A DNA stretch of 64,000 nucleotides, taken from NCBI GenBank assembly GCA_018648805.1, contig JABGQM010000007.1, positions 1 to 64,000 of the forward strand, in the 5' to 3' direction. Source of the stretch: Verrucomicrobiota bacterium (lineage in GTDB: Bacteria; Verrucomicrobiota; Kiritimatiellia; UBA8416; JABMPJ01). The position numbers and the translations under genes are program-made. Under the pieces are notes generated by a model, which worked only from the letters and a program-made list of their open reading frames with translations, was not told the DNA's origin and did not search any database. Positions 35,105 through 44,363 of this stretch are shown one piece after another. Numbering within the stretch: the first letter of the stretch is position 1; the number at the start of each line of letters is the position of its first letter.

Positions 35105-36547
35105 TTATTCGGGCGGGTGATCACTGAAGGTGACAGTGATGGTGGTGCCGTCGCTCTCGTTACGAGTTAGACTGAAGGTGCCGCCAATGGTGTCGGCGCG
35201 GAACTGCATGATGCGCAGGCCCATGCCGGGATGGTCGGAGCGGGAGGGCTGCACGCCGGTACCGTCGTCGCGAACGGTCAGCACGCCCTGCGCCTGATCG
35301 ACCGCGAGGCTGATCCAAGCATGGGTGGCTTTGCCATGGCTGGCGGCATTGTGCAAGGCTTCCTGCGCAATCCGGTAGAGATGGGTCGCCACCGTGCTGT
35401 TGCGGACGTGACAACCGGGAGTGCACGTGAAGTCACACTCCACATTAAACATGGCCTGGGTGTTCTCGGCCAGGGCTTCAAAGCCGTCGATCAGCCCTTC
35501 ATCCGAGATTTCGGTCGGGGCGAGTCCATAGGCGATATGGCGCGTGCGCGTGACCGCCTCGCGCAGGTGCCCCCCCACCTCCTTGGCGAGGTCGCTCTCG
35601 GGCAGCTCGCGGTCGCGCAGCCGTTTCTCGAGCGAGGCCAGAAGGAACGAGGCCCCCGCCAGCTGTTGGCCGAGGGCGTCATGCAGGTCGCGCCCGATGC
35701 GCTGCTGTTCACGGCGCGCAATCTCGAGCATCTCGTTCTGGATCTGGCGACGCTCACGGGTCTCCTTATCGAGATCCTCGTAGGCCCGCTGCAGGGCGAG
35801 GGTCCGTTCCGTGACCTGGACCTCCAGCCGGTCACGCAGCGCTTCGAGCGCCTGCTCGGCCTCTTTGCGTTCGTGAATCTCATCGGTGAGCTGCTGGGTC
35901 CGATCCGCGATCTGGCGCCCCATGGTCGTGACTTCACGGTTAATGACGTCGATTTCGCGGTGCTTGCCCTCGGGCAGCTGACGCATATAGTCACCACCGG
36001 CGATCCCGCGAATCTCGCGCACCAGACGAACCAGCGGCCGCGCCAGGAGCGTGCGCATCAGGAGGGTGGTCACGAGGAAAAGGGCGATGGCACCGCCCAG
36101 AATCAGGAGAAAGGTGGACCGCAGGATGATGCGTTGCGCCTCGGCGATACTCCTGCGCGTAAGGGCGACGTCCACGTAGCCGATCGTCTTGCCGTCGCGC
36201 AGGACGCGACGACGACAGGTTATAGGGGACGGCTCGGAGTCAAAATGCTGTATGAAAATGGGGTCTTCAAACTCGGTCAGGATGCGAACAGAAGCCAAGT
36301 CGGGTACCTCGCCCGCTTGGTCGCGGAAATGCTCGCGCAGTCGGGCATCGTCAAGGGTCCAGATGTACTCGGAAAGCAGGTCACCCAGTGCGGTTGAGAG
36401 GTGTGCGGCCCGCTCCTCAACGCTACCTTCGATGGAGGCCTTGATAATCCAGTAGCTGGCCATGCCCATCGACAGACCGACGACCACCAGGGAGAGGAGC
36501 AGCCAGGCAAGGAGGGCACGGACGATAGTTATCTTGTGGCGCTTCAT
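35105..36547 (-). CDS. NarL-type sensor histidine kinase
   Basis: 480 residues. Two transmembrane helices (about 8-35 and 140-160) enclose a periplasmic sensor of about 105 residues. They are followed by a HAMP region (LLARPLVRLVREIRGIAGGDY), a long coiled coil rich in Glu and Arg, a HisKA_3 phosphoacceptor (RRIGRDLHDALGQQLAGASF-like, with the His in DLHDALGQ) and an HATPase domain (EALHNAASHGKA, VRDDGTGV, GMGLRIMQFRA). It autophosphorylates and would pass phosphate to a NarL-like regulator, which is not in the window; the nearest receiver is the stand-alone protein at 39401. The neighbouring double solute-binding protein may supply the signal. Confidence 0.9.
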   Translation of the reverse strand: MKRHKITIVRALLAWLLLSLVVVGLSMGMASYWIIKASIEGSVEERAAHLSTALGDLLSEYIWTLDDARLREHFRDQAGEVPDLASVRILTEFEDPIFIQHFDSEPSPITCRRRVLRDGKTIGYVDVALTRRSIAEAQRIILRSTFLLILGGAIALFLVTTLLMRTLLARPLVRLVREIRGIAGGDYMRQLPEGKHREIDVINREVTTMGRQIADRTQQLTDEIHERKEAEQALEALRDRLEVQVTERTLALQRAYEDLDKETRERRQIQNEMLEIARREQQRIGRDLHDALGQQLAGASFLLASLEKRLRDRELPESDLAKEVGGHLREAVTRTRHIAYGLAPTEISDEGLIDGFEALAENTQAMFNVECDFTCTPGCHVRNSTVATHLYRIAQEALHNAASHGKATHAWISLAVDQAQGVLTVRDDGTGVQPSRSDHPGMGLRIMQFRADTIGGTFSLTRNESDGTTITVTFSDHPPE

Positions 36548-36562
36548 GAGAGTACAGGAGAC

Positions 36563-38179
36563 CTAGGGGGCTGCGTCGGGGGTGGTCACATAACGGTCGT
36601 AGATCTTCTGGTAGGATCCTTCTTTACGCATACGGGCCAGCTCGCGGTAGTACGCATACATGATGTATTCCAGGTCCGGATAATCGGATGTGCGACAGAA
36701 GGGCACCAGGTAGGGTTTGCTGAAGAGCGGCTTGGGCAGCCAGATGACGCTCTCGGCGAGGCCCATCCCCTTGAGCGTGGCGCGGCCGACGGTCAGCACC
36801 ATCGGATAAAGATCGATCTCCTCGGCCACCAGTCCAGCCAGCCCGGCCGCGGTATCGGGATACTCAATGAAGGAGAGATCGGCGGCGAGGAAGGCGGCGT
36901 CGTAGGAGTAGTCCTTGTTCGTTCCGACGCGAAGGCCATCCGCCTTGATCTGCGCATAGGAGTCAAAGCGGTAGCTATCGGCGAACTTGCGTTTCATGAA
37001 GAAGACGTAGTCCGCCATCCAGAGGTAGTCCGGCGGCAGCTCACCCGTCCGCGCAAAAGCGGCCTGCTCGGGGGTGTAGTAGAGCTCCTTCTCGCGCGAC
37101 GCCTTATAGGAGATGGAGAGCACCGCATCGGCCACCCCCTTCTCGGCCATCAGCCAGGCACGGCTCCAGGGGTAGAACTGGATTTCGTAGGGCAGGCCCA
37201 GTTTCTGCATGATCTGTGCGGTAACATCGACATCGATACCACGCGGCTCACCGTCGACCGTGTATTCGAACGGCGCCCACTCCTCACAGACAAAACGGAG
37301 GGGACGGCGGGGCGCCGCCGGGGGGGGCACAGCCGCATGGCGATCGTAGATCTTCTTGTACTCGCCACTGGCACGCATGGTCTTCAGTTCAGCATAGAAG
37401 CGCTGCATGACGCCCGCGATGTCGGGGTAATCCGAAGCGCGCGAGAAGACCATGAGGTAGGGCTTGGTGAAGAGCGGCCGGCCCAGGTAGCCGATCTGTG
37501 TTTCCAGCCCCATCCGCTTCAACATCCACAAACCGATGGTACGATCCATCGGAAACATATCGATTTCCCCTTTGGCCAAGGCGCGAAAGCCATCCGGCGG
37601 CGAGATGAACTCGCGCGTGGTGAAGCTCTCCTTCCAGAACGGTGGATGATAGGTGTAGGCCTTATTCACGCCAACCCGGTAGCCGTCCCGCTTAAGCTGA
37701 GCGTAGGACTCGAAGCGTAGCGACGGCTTGAGGCGGCGGTTGACGAAGAAGACATACTCGGTCAGCCAGAGGTGATCCTCCGGAATGTTGCCGGTGGTCT
37801 GAAAGGCTTTCTGCGCGTCGGAGTAGAGCAGAACAGTCTCGCGCTCGGGCTGATAGGAGATACTTGGCGCGGCATCTATCTTGCCCTTGGCCAGCAGCAT
37901 CCACGAGCGGGTGAAGGGATAAAACTCAATCTCGAACGGAATGCCGAGACGCTGCATGATGCGCGTTGTGACCTCAACGTTAATGCCGACCGGCTGGCCA
38001 TTTTCCTCGTATTCGAAGGGGGGGTAATCCTCCATGGCGAAGCGGAAGGGGCGTGCGGGCGCTGCCTGCGCCAACGTGACGGCGGCGAGCGATCCGACCG
38101 CCAGCAGAAAGCCCGCGATCCTGCGGGCACGGCGGGCGTTAAAAATCGAGCTGGGCGCGCAGCTGAATGATCGTGACAT
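36563..38179 (-). CDS. Periplasmic protein with two tandem SBP_bac_3 domains
   Basis: 538 residues. ATG 38179 is preceded by GGGGAGGAAAGCG, an excellent ribosome site, and begins inside the last codons of the porin gene (41-base overlap). A signal peptide ends near AQAAPARP. Two copies of the family-3 solute-binding fold follow: FRFAMEDYPPFEYEENGQPVG (first) and LRFVCEEWAPFEYTVDGEPRG (second), each with an FYPxSRxW segment and a C-terminal YxKIYDR repeat. Such proteins bind small polar ligands such as amino acids. No ABC permease is adjacent, but the histidine kinase follows 16 bases later, so a ligand-sensing role is likely. Confidence 0.85.
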   Translation of the reverse strand: MSRSFSCAPSSIFNARRARRIAGFLLAVGSLAAVTLAQAAPARPFRFAMEDYPPFEYEENGQPVGINVEVTTRIMQRLGIPFEIEFYPFTRSWMLLAKGKIDAAPSISYQPERETVLLYSDAQKAFQTTGNIPEDHLWLTEYVFFVNRRLKPSLRFESYAQLKRDGYRVGVNKAYTYHPPFWKESFTTREFISPPDGFRALAKGEIDMFPMDRTIGLWMLKRMGLETQIGYLGRPLFTKPYLMVFSRASDYPDIAGVMQRFYAELKTMRASGEYKKIYDRHAAVPPPAAPRRPLRFVCEEWAPFEYTVDGEPRGIDVDVTAQIMQKLGLPYEIQFYPWSRAWLMAEKGVADAVLSISYKASREKELYYTPEQAAFARTGELPPDYLWMADYVFFMKRKFADSYRFDSYAQIKADGLRVGTNKDYSYDAAFLAADLSFIEYPDTAAGLAGLVAEEIDLYPMVLTVGRATLKGMGLAESVIWLPKPLFSKPYLVPFCRTSDYPDLEYIMYAYYRELARMRKEGSYQKIYDRYVTTPDAAP

Positions 38180-39311
38180 CGCTTTCCTCCCCGGCCCGTT
38201 CGGCCGACGCATCAATCAGGTTGAGCATGAAACGGGTGTGCGTATTGACATACCAGTTGAGTCCGAGGGTCAGGTTGTCTTCGCTGCCGCCCGGAATGCC
38301 GTCGTCCAGGTCGAGCGTGCTGAAGCGGGCCGCCACCTCCCAGGCCCCCACACCGCCTTCGCCGGCGGGATGGAGCGGACGCAGACGCCCGAACGAGCCG
38401 CTGTGGGCATCGTAGGGACGTGTTTCGCCGGTCAGAATCCAGCTCAGCGTGGTGTACCAGCCGGCGTAATACTCATCGTCGAACCCCTCACGATCGAGCA
38501 GCATGCCGAGATATTCGGCCTGCAGCGAGAGGGGTCCGGCTACACCGGCCAACTCGAGGCCGTAGCTGACCTGGGCATTGACGTTGCTGATGACGCCCGT
38601 ATCGATCAGGCGCGTGTCGGAGACGTGCGACTCCGGGCGGGCGCGCAGGCGGGTCTCATCACCGCGCGGCGTGCGGTAGGCGCTCCAGGCGCCCAGATGC
38701 AAGGCGCGCTCCGTGGCGAGGATCGGGGCGGCCGTCACACGCAGGCTGGCCCCCACCCCGTCGTCGGCCTCTTCATCGACCTCCGAGTTTTCGCCAAAGA
38801 GGCCGACCCCGGCGTACCATGCATCGCCGTGCGTATCGATGCCTACGCCGATGCGACGCTCAGCCGGCACAAAGGCCAGCACCGGCAGGGCGCGCTCCAT
38901 GAAGGTGGTGTATTTCGAGCTGGTCGTATCTGCGAGGCTGCCGTACTCGACAAATTGCCCCATCAGCAGCGTGGTCGCATCACCCAGCCCTTTGTAGCCC
39001 ATGTAGAAATCTTTGACCGAGCCCGCGCCACTGGCGGTGAATTCATACTGCGCCTTGAAAAACCAGTCCTCATTGAGCGCACCCTTGACGAAGATCCGGC
39101 CACGCCGCACCTCGGTGCCACTGCTCAATTCCACATCGTCGCTGTCGTAGAGTGCCACGTCGACCATGAGCCGGCCGCCGATCTTGATCGCGTCGAATGC
39201 GGAGCTATGCGCCACCCGTGGCGCCGACTCCACACCCCACGCCGTACCTGCCACGACCACCATAACCGTGGCCGCTACCATCCCGACCGTAACCCGATAA
39301 CGTGAACGCAT
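38139..39311 (-). CDS. Outer-membrane porin (phosphate-selective porin O/P-like)
   Basis: 390 residues from ATG 39311, with AAAGGG upstream. A signal peptide ends near GTAWGVES. The beta-barrel region shows alternating hydrophobic strands and the porin O/P opening DAIKIGGRLMVDVALYDSDD, RRGRIFVKGALNEDWFFKAQYEF, and the closing TLGLNWYVNTHTRFMLNLIDA with terminal Phe. The C-terminal Phe is the usual signal for outer-membrane insertion. It forms an operon with the double solute-binding protein and the histidine kinase. The substrate is unknown. Confidence 0.85.
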   Translation of the reverse strand: MRSRYRVTVGMVAATVMVVVAGTAWGVESAPRVAHSSAFDAIKIGGRLMVDVALYDSDDVELSSGTEVRRGRIFVKGALNEDWFFKAQYEFTASGAGSVKDFYMGYKGLGDATTLLMGQFVEYGSLADTTSSKYTTFMERALPVLAFVPAERRIGVGIDTHGDAWYAGVGLFGENSEVDEEADDGVGASLRVTAAPILATERALHLGAWSAYRTPRGDETRLRARPESHVSDTRLIDTGVISNVNAQVSYGLELAGVAGPLSLQAEYLGMLLDREGFDDEYYAGWYTTLSWILTGETRPYDAHSGSFGRLRPLHPAGEGGVGAWEVAARFSTLDLDDGIPGGSEDNLTLGLNWYVNTHTRFMLNLIDASAERAGEESDVTIIQLRAQLDF

Positions 39312-39400
39312 CCTGCAACCCTTTCGCTGATGCAGCATTTAAGATGAAATGCGCGGTGGGGTACAGAGGAAAGTGGGGCGGGGAATCAGGGGGACAGGGA

Positions 39401-39934
39401 TCAAGCAGCGCCGAAGAGATGCTGGCCCATGAAGGGACAGATCATACCGCCAACGGTATGGCGCAGCTGCTCGAGGCAGAAAGGCTTCGACAAGAGAGCA
39501 TTGGCCTCGATCTGGTCGAGGGCCTGACCCAGATCGCGGCCATCATAGCCGGTCGCGAAGACGACCGGAATGTTCGCCTGTTTTTCGCGCAGGGCACGGC
39601 AGACCTCGAATCCATTCATGCGCGGCATCGAGACATCCAGGACCGCGACATCCAGCGCAAGGTCTTCGCTCATGATCGCCTGGTAGGCTTCGTGACCATC
39701 GCTGTAGGAGAGGACCTCGATACCGGTACGCTCCAGCACACGCGTGTTGATACGGCGCACATCCCGATCGTCATCGGCCACCAGCACCGTGGCGCCATTG
39801 AGCACACAGGTGTGATAGCAGCCGCACTCACTGCTGACCGCGCGCCCGGTCAGGACGGGACACAGCCCGGCGTGAAAGGCCTCACAGGCCTCTCGCTGGC
39901 TCGCCTCCGGCAGTCTCACATCTCCGTCTTGCAT
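39401..39934 (-). CDS. Receiver-domain protein with a Cys-rich N-terminal segment
   Basis: 177 residues from ATG 39934 (GAGG upstream); an ATG at 39979 would add 15 residues. The receiver domain starts ATVLVADDDRDVRRINTRVL, with the phosphoacceptor Asp in VAVLDVSMPRMNGFEV and the Lys in LLSKPF. No output domain follows. The N-terminal about 50 residues contain a Cys cluster (SSECGCYHTC) plus two further Cys residues, possibly binding metal or acting as a redox switch. It could be the partner of the kinase at 35105, though it lacks a DNA-binding part. Confidence 0.8.
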   Translation of the reverse strand: MQDGDVRLPEASQREACEAFHAGLCPVLTGRAVSSECGCYHTCVLNGATVLVADDDRDVRRINTRVLERTGIEVLSYSDGHEAYQAIMSEDLALDVAVLDVSMPRMNGFEVCRALREKQANIPVVFATGYDGRDLGQALDQIEANALLSKPFCLEQLRHTVGGMICPFMGQHLFGAA

Positions 39935-40111
39935 AGCAGCATGATCCTCGCAGAAAAAGTGTAGCGCTTCGCTCAGCATCACTGTAACCAGAGGGTGTCC
40001 GAGCAACAAGAGATGTACTATCAGACTTTGGTCTTACAGGGATTTCCCGTGTTCGCTCGGCCACGCACCTGTCACCTTGACTTCCGTCTACGTCCAACCG
40101 ACCATCGACGC

Positions 40112-40825
40112 ATGACCACCACGGCACGGCAGCTTGATTTATTTGAAGGCAGCACCTGTCTCGATCCGCAGTCACTGCTCGACCGGCTCAATGCGCATGC
40201 CTCGCGGTCGGTGACGCTGCGCCTGACCGATAACCGCGTTTCGATGGCGTGGATCGACTTTGGCGGCAAGGGACCCATCCGCGTCTCACTGGATGAGCAG
40301 TATTTATGGGCGCCGCGCGCCGTGATCGACGCCCTGTGCGGCTACCTGAAGTCGCAGCGCAAATCGGACTGGCAGGTCGTGGCCGCCTACGCGCGCCAGG
40401 TGCCCGAGCGGCCCAAGACAGTGACACCACCACGTTTGCGCAGCCGTGGCAAGGTCTATGACTTGAAGGTGTTGCGTGATGAGGTCAACCGCGACTGTTT
40501 CGGCGGCGCCGTGAAATGTCACATCGGCTGGGGGCGCGGCGGCACACCGCGTCGGCGCCAGCGGCGCAGCATCCGTTTCGGTTCCTGGCATGCGGCCACG
40601 CACACGGTGCGGGTGCATCCGGCACTCGATTCCGAGGCGGTGCCGCGCGCGTTCGTTCGCTACATCGTTTTCCACGAGATGCTGCATGTGGTGGTGCCGA
40701 CCGAGAAGCGCAATGGACGACACATCCACCACACCCGCCAGTTCCACGCCCTCGAAAAGCGCTACCCGGGCTATGAGCAGATGAAGCACGAGGCCACGCG
40801 CCTGCTGCATACGTTAAAGGGGTGA
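40112..40825 (+). CDS. SprT-like zinc metalloprotease-type protein
   Basis: 237 residues from ATG 40112 (MTTTARQLDLFEG). The SprT-like motif is FHEMLHVVVP, with a third His in HHTRQFHALEKRYPGYEQ. Before this, RRSIRFGSWHAATHTVRVHPAL is the usual strand pair. The N-terminal about 80 residues are alpha/beta and of unknown role. The family includes SPRTN proteases that cut DNA-protein crosslinks, but most bacterial members are uncharacterised. It is followed by an intrinsic terminator. Confidence 0.8.
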   Translation: MTTTARQLDLFEGSTCLDPQSLLDRLNAHASRSVTLRLTDNRVSMAWIDFGGKGPIRVSLDEQYLWAPRAVIDALCGYLKSQRKSDWQVVAAYARQVPERPKTVTPPRLRSRGKVYDLKVLRDEVNRDCFGGAVKCHIGWGRGGTPRRRQRRSIRFGSWHAATHTVRVHPALDSEAVPRAFVRYIVFHEMLHVVVPTEKRNGRHIHHTRQFHALEKRYPGYEQMKHEATRLLHTLKG

Positions 40826-40861
40826 TGGAGAAGGGATGAGGGATGAAGGGTGAAAGCTGAG

Positions 40862-40889
40862 GGGATAATGGCCATTATCCCTTTTTTTT
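40862..40889 (+). terminator. Intrinsic terminator after the SprT-like gene
   Basis: A perfect stem GGGATAATGG/CCATTATCCC (20 bases, 40862-40881) followed by eight T residues. It lies 36 bases after the stop. Confidence 0.9.
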
Positions 40890-40942
40890 ACTTGTCCCCA
40901 GTTCGCTTCCAAGGCATCATCCGTCGCTGTGTTCATTCCGGC

Positions 40943-41027
40943 GGCGGGGTACTCAAGTGGACAACGAGGGCAGACTGTAAATCTGCTGGCTACGCCTTCC
41001 AAGGTTCGAATCCTTGCCCCGCCACCA
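40943..41027 (+). tRNA. tRNA-Tyr (GTA), CCA encoded
   Basis: Acceptor stem GGCGGGG/CCCCGCC, D arm CTC...GAG, anticodon stem GCAGA/TCTGC with loop CTGTAAA (GTA at 40977-40979), a long 13-base variable arm typical of bacterial tRNA-Tyr, and a T arm CAAGG-TTCGAAT-CCTTG. Discriminator A at 41024 is followed by an encoded CCA. Confidence 0.95.
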
Positions 41028-41050
41028 TTCCTCCCACCTCATCCCGGCGG

Positions 41051-41779
41051 CTACCTGTAGAGCCCGGCGGCGGTGAGCAGAGCGATGCAGGCCACATCGG
41101 TACGGAGTGTGCCGAAGGGGAGCATCACGGCCGTGAACCCGGCGGCGCGGAGCAGCTCCAGCTCGAACGGCACCCACCCACCTTCGGGGCCGATGGCGAG
41201 AAGTAGGCGCTGATCGGGAGCGGTGGCGAATGCTTCAGCGGGCGGTACGGCATCGTGCGGATGGGCCACGACGCGTTTGCTACCCGGCGCGAGCGCCTCC
41301 AGGTCATCTTCAATCAATGGCCGGAAGCGACGGGTCAGGGTCACCTCGGGCATACGCGTCGTACCGGCCTGCTGCAGTCCCTCTATAAGGAGAGGGGTAT
41401 AGCGGACAGGATCGAGCCAATGGGTGTCGAAATAGTTACGCTCCACGCGCGCGGCATTCGTGATGATGATGCGTCCCAGCCCGAGCGAGGCCAGCGGGGC
41501 CCAGAGTCGCTTCATCACCTTGGGCCGCGGCATGGCGAGCAACAGGTCGACCGGCGGCACCGGCGGAGGTGCGGCATCAAAGCGGCAAGCCAGTTCGACG
41601 GACGTGTCGTCTACACTAACGACCTCCCCCACCCCACACGGTCCATTGAGGAGACCCACCCGCACCGTGTCGCCCGGGGCCGGCTGCAAAACGTGGCGGA
41701 TATGTGCCGCGCGCTCATCCGTCAGCACAGCACAGCCGCTATCTGACACCTCACCGAGCTTGAAGAGGATACGATTCAT
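41051..41779 (-). CDS. rsmE: 16S rRNA m3U1498 methyltransferase RsmE
   Basis: 242 residues, the normal RsmE length. The N-terminal PUA-like part (ERAAHIRHVLQPAPGDTVRVG) is followed by the SPOUT knot: LLLAIGPEGGWVPFELELLRAAGF and LPFGTLRTDVACIALLTAAGLY, the SAM-binding knot loops. In many RsmE proteins the last element reads LRTETA; here it is LRTDVA. It methylates N3 of U1498 in the small ribosomal subunit. ATG 41779 gives the typical MNRILF start. Confidence 0.92.
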   Translation of the reverse strand: MNRILFKLGEVSDSGCAVLTDERAAHIRHVLQPAPGDTVRVGLLNGPCGVGEVVSVDDTSVELACRFDAAPPPVPPVDLLLAMPRPKVMKRLWAPLASLGLGRIIITNAARVERNYFDTHWLDPVRYTPLLIEGLQQAGTTRMPEVTLTRRFRPLIEDDLEALAPGSKRVVAHPHDAVPPAEAFATAPDQRLLLAIGPEGGWVPFELELLRAAGFTAVMLPFGTLRTDVACIALLTAAGLYR

Positions 41780-41804
41780 GGCGAACCATCATAGTCTGCC
41801 TCGC

Positions 41805-42305
41805 TCAGTCCGCAACCACATACGTGTAGCCGCCCGCGCCGGTGCGGCGAAAGCGACCGGTCACGAGATTGCCGTCGTCGATCTTCTGATCAACCTGCAG
41901 CAAGTCGGCCAACGAGGCGGTTGCCCCAATGACTGTGACGCCGGCGGTAATGCCAACCGACTGGAAGTCCCAATCCCATTTCCCTCCGAGGGGCGTATCC
42001 GCGTTCCAATCAAACCGCTTCACATACTCATGCAGCCCGTCGGGTGCCTGTCGCGGCATCTTGTCAGGTGGATAGGAGCCGTTCTCCATGGCGTAGAGCT
42101 CGATGTAGTCAATGGCCTGACGAATATCATTTAGATAGCGGGAGATACGACTCTGGTTTCTCGCTTTTGCGAAAGAAGGGATGCCTATCGAGGCGAGAAC
42201 ACCCACAATGGCGACCACCACCATGATCTCCACCAGTGTGAACGCGTCGCATCCGGCGCCTGCATAGCGACTACTTTTCTTAGGATTCTTGTCTGTCTTG
42301 CCCAT
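41805..42305 (-). CDS. Type II secretion/type IV pilus-like pseudopilin
   Basis: 166 residues. A short basic leader ends before FTLVEIMVVVAIVGVLASIGIPSFAKAR, a class III prepilin N-terminus with the conserved Glu at +5; the residue before the cleavage point is Ala rather than Gly. The globular part (YLNDIRQAIDYIELYAMENGSYPPD) resembles GspG-like pseudopilins, which are very numerous in Kiritimatiellota-type genomes. No secretion genes are adjacent, so it may be an orphan exported protein. Confidence 0.85.
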   Translation of the reverse strand: MGKTDKNPKKSSRYAGAGCDAFTLVEIMVVVAIVGVLASIGIPSFAKARNQSRISRYLNDIRQAIDYIELYAMENGSYPPDKMPRQAPDGLHEYVKRFDWNADTPLGGKWDWDFQSVGITAGVTVIGATASLADLLQVDQKIDDGNLVTGRFRRTGAGGYTYVVAD

Positions 42306-42342
42306 GGCACCGCACTAACAGAGCATATGCCATACCAGCGGC

Positions 42343-43662
42343 CTACCAATGCAGGGCGCTGAGCAGTCCGTGGGCGAGGAGGGCGTAGACCGCAACACTG
42401 AGAATGCAGGGGGTGATGGCGCGGTAGACGTCGAGCATGCGCGCGCCGAAGTATTCGCGCGTCACGAGGAAGCAGAGGTGCACAGGGGAGAGCATCATCC
42501 CCATGTAACCGAAGCCGTAGGCCAGGACCAGCGTGGCCAGCGGGGTCAGACCCGACCCCTCGGCCGCCATCAGGCCCACCACGAGCGGGAAAGCGATCGC
42601 TACGAACCCGACTGCGATGCCGGTCACGAGTCCGGCCAGAAAGGGCAGCGTCGCCACGGCCACAGCCAGCGGAATACCGCTCTCGACCAGCTCGCGCCCG
42701 GCCGCGGGCAGCAGGTCCGAGCTCATCAGGAGCGACTTGAAGAGCAGCACGCCGGTCAGGGCAAAGAGGATGCCGAGCGACTTCGGCTGGAGCACAGCCG
42801 CAAAGAGGCGCACGCGTTCCGCTGCCGCATCTGCCGTCCGCGCCCGCCGTTGCAGCCACTCATCCACCGAGATCACGAGCATGCCCAGGATCAAGCCCAG
42901 CAGCACACAGCTCAGCTTCTGCACCTGGGGTTCAGCGGCGGGCAGCAACAGGCGCAGCAGGGGCGGAAAGACGAAGAGAGATCCCACGACGGTCATAAGC
43001 GGCAGGAGGGTCATCAGCGCCCGCCGGCTGCTTCCCGCTGCGCCGGCCTCATGGGCCGGTGCCTCACGCAGGTGCGGTCGCACCAGGAAGAAGTAGCCCG
43101 CACCGAGAGCCACGAGTGAGAAAGGCGCCTGCACCGCCATAAAGAGGCGCGTATCCATCTCGAAAAGGGAGATCGCCACGATCACGCCTGGATAGAGCGG
43201 CCACCAGTACTCCCAGACGTGGCGATGCCAGTAGTTGACCGCCGCAAGCCAGGCCGGGGTGGTCTGCATCCCCTCGCCCGCTTTCTGGACCAGCGGGGCC
43301 GAGAAGAGCGCCCCGGCCGGCATCGGCACCAGCCCCACGACAGCCGGCAGGGCCATCAGCGAGGCCGCGCGCCCGTGACGTCCACCCCAGCGCCGCGTTG
43401 CGGCCATCAGCTCGTCTGCATTGCCCGGCCGCGTAATGTGGCGTCCCAGCTCGATAATCAGGACCGTGACCGCCATCAGCAGCCAGAGGTCGGCCGCACG
43501 CAGGGCGGCCCCGACATGCCCCAACGTCACGCCCACAGGCAGCCCGGCCCAGAGATTCAGCGCCACGCCGCCACCCACCAGGGCCAGCCCCAGCGGCACC
43601 TTCACCCGCGCCAGCACGAGCATCCCCGCAAACACAATCAAGATCTTGGCAATCGCCGGCAT
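42343..43662 (-). CDS. DUF401-type integral membrane permease
   Basis: 439 residues from ATG 43662 (AAGGA seven bases upstream). About eleven hydrophobic helices are present. Motifs typical of DUF401/GntP-like permeases are VVGLVPMPAGALFSAPLVQKAGEG and the C-terminal GFGYMGMMLSPVHLCFLVTREYF. These proteins belong to an ion-transporter-like superfamily and probably carry an organic anion, but no substrate is known. The frame extends to 43761, but those extra residues look non-coding. Confidence 0.8.
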   Translation of the reverse strand: MPAIAKILIVFAGMLVLARVKVPLGLALVGGGVALNLWAGLPVGVTLGHVGAALRAADLWLLMAVTVLIIELGRHITRPGNADELMAATRRWGGRHGRAASLMALPAVVGLVPMPAGALFSAPLVQKAGEGMQTTPAWLAAVNYWHRHVWEYWWPLYPGVIVAISLFEMDTRLFMAVQAPFSLVALGAGYFFLVRPHLREAPAHEAGAAGSSRRALMTLLPLMTVVGSLFVFPPLLRLLLPAAEPQVQKLSCVLLGLILGMLVISVDEWLQRRARTADAAAERVRLFAAVLQPKSLGILFALTGVLLFKSLLMSSDLLPAAGRELVESGIPLAVAVATLPFLAGLVTGIAVGFVAIAFPLVVGLMAAEGSGLTPLATLVLAYGFGYMGMMLSPVHLCFLVTREYFGARMLDVYRAITPCILSVAVYALLAHGLLSALHW

Positions 43663-43785
43663 AACAATGTCCTTGCCCGCGCAGTATGCCGCCCGGCCCA
43701 GAGGGAGTAAAGAGGGATTGAAGGAGGTTTTCCTATTGGCGCGCACCCGGTCGTTTGCCATACTCGGACCCTACGGGAGATGAGG

Positions 43786-44325
43786 ATGTTTGAGCTGGGC
43801 AATACGGTCTTTGTGCTGGTGGATGTGCAGGGCAAACTGGCCGCGGTGATGCATGCGCGCGAGGCGCTCTACCGCAACCTGGAGATCCTGCTGCGCGGCA
43901 TGCAGGCCTTGCGCGTGCCCGTGATATGGATGGAGCAGATCCCCGCGAAGATGGGGCCCACGATCCCCGAACTTGCCACCCACCTTGAAGGGCAGACCCC
44001 TATCGCCAAGGCGTGTTTCAGCTGCTGCGGGAGCGACACGTTTCTGCAGACGCTCAAGCAGAGCGGAGCGCGCCAGGTGGTTCTGGGCGGCATCGAGACA
44101 CACGTCTGCATCTACCAGACCGCGTGCGACCTACTCGAACTGGGTTACGCGGTCGAGGTCGTGGCCGACGCGGTCTCCTCACGCTACGAGACCAACCACC
44201 GCATAGCGCTACAGAAAATCGCCGCGCTCGGAGCGGGCGTGACGACGGCCGAGAGCATGCTGTTTGAGTTGATGCGAACATCCGAACACCCGGCCTTCCG
44301 GGACATTCTCACCCTCGTTAGATAG
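43786..44325 (+). CDS. Isochorismatase-family cysteine hydrolase
   Basis: 179 residues from ATG 43786, which has GGGAG seven bases upstream; the ATG at 43780 is too close to that site. The catalytic triad of the family is visible: Asp in FVLVDVQGKL, a Lys in the 80s region (TPIAKACFSC) and Cys in GIETHVCIYQTACDLLELGY. The cis-peptide motif GGIETHVC is conserved. Related proteins are nicotinamidases and YcaC-type hydrolases. The substrate is unknown. Confidence 0.85.
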   Translation: MFELGNTVFVLVDVQGKLAAVMHAREALYRNLEILLRGMQALRVPVIWMEQIPAKMGPTIPELATHLEGQTPIAKACFSCCGSDTFLQTLKQSGARQVVLGGIETHVCIYQTACDLLELGYAVEVVADAVSSRYETNHRIALQKIAALGAGVTTAESMLFELMRTSEHPAFRDILTLVR

Positions 44326-44363
44326 ACCTCCTCCGAAAAAGGTATCTACGCTCCTGGAGATTT

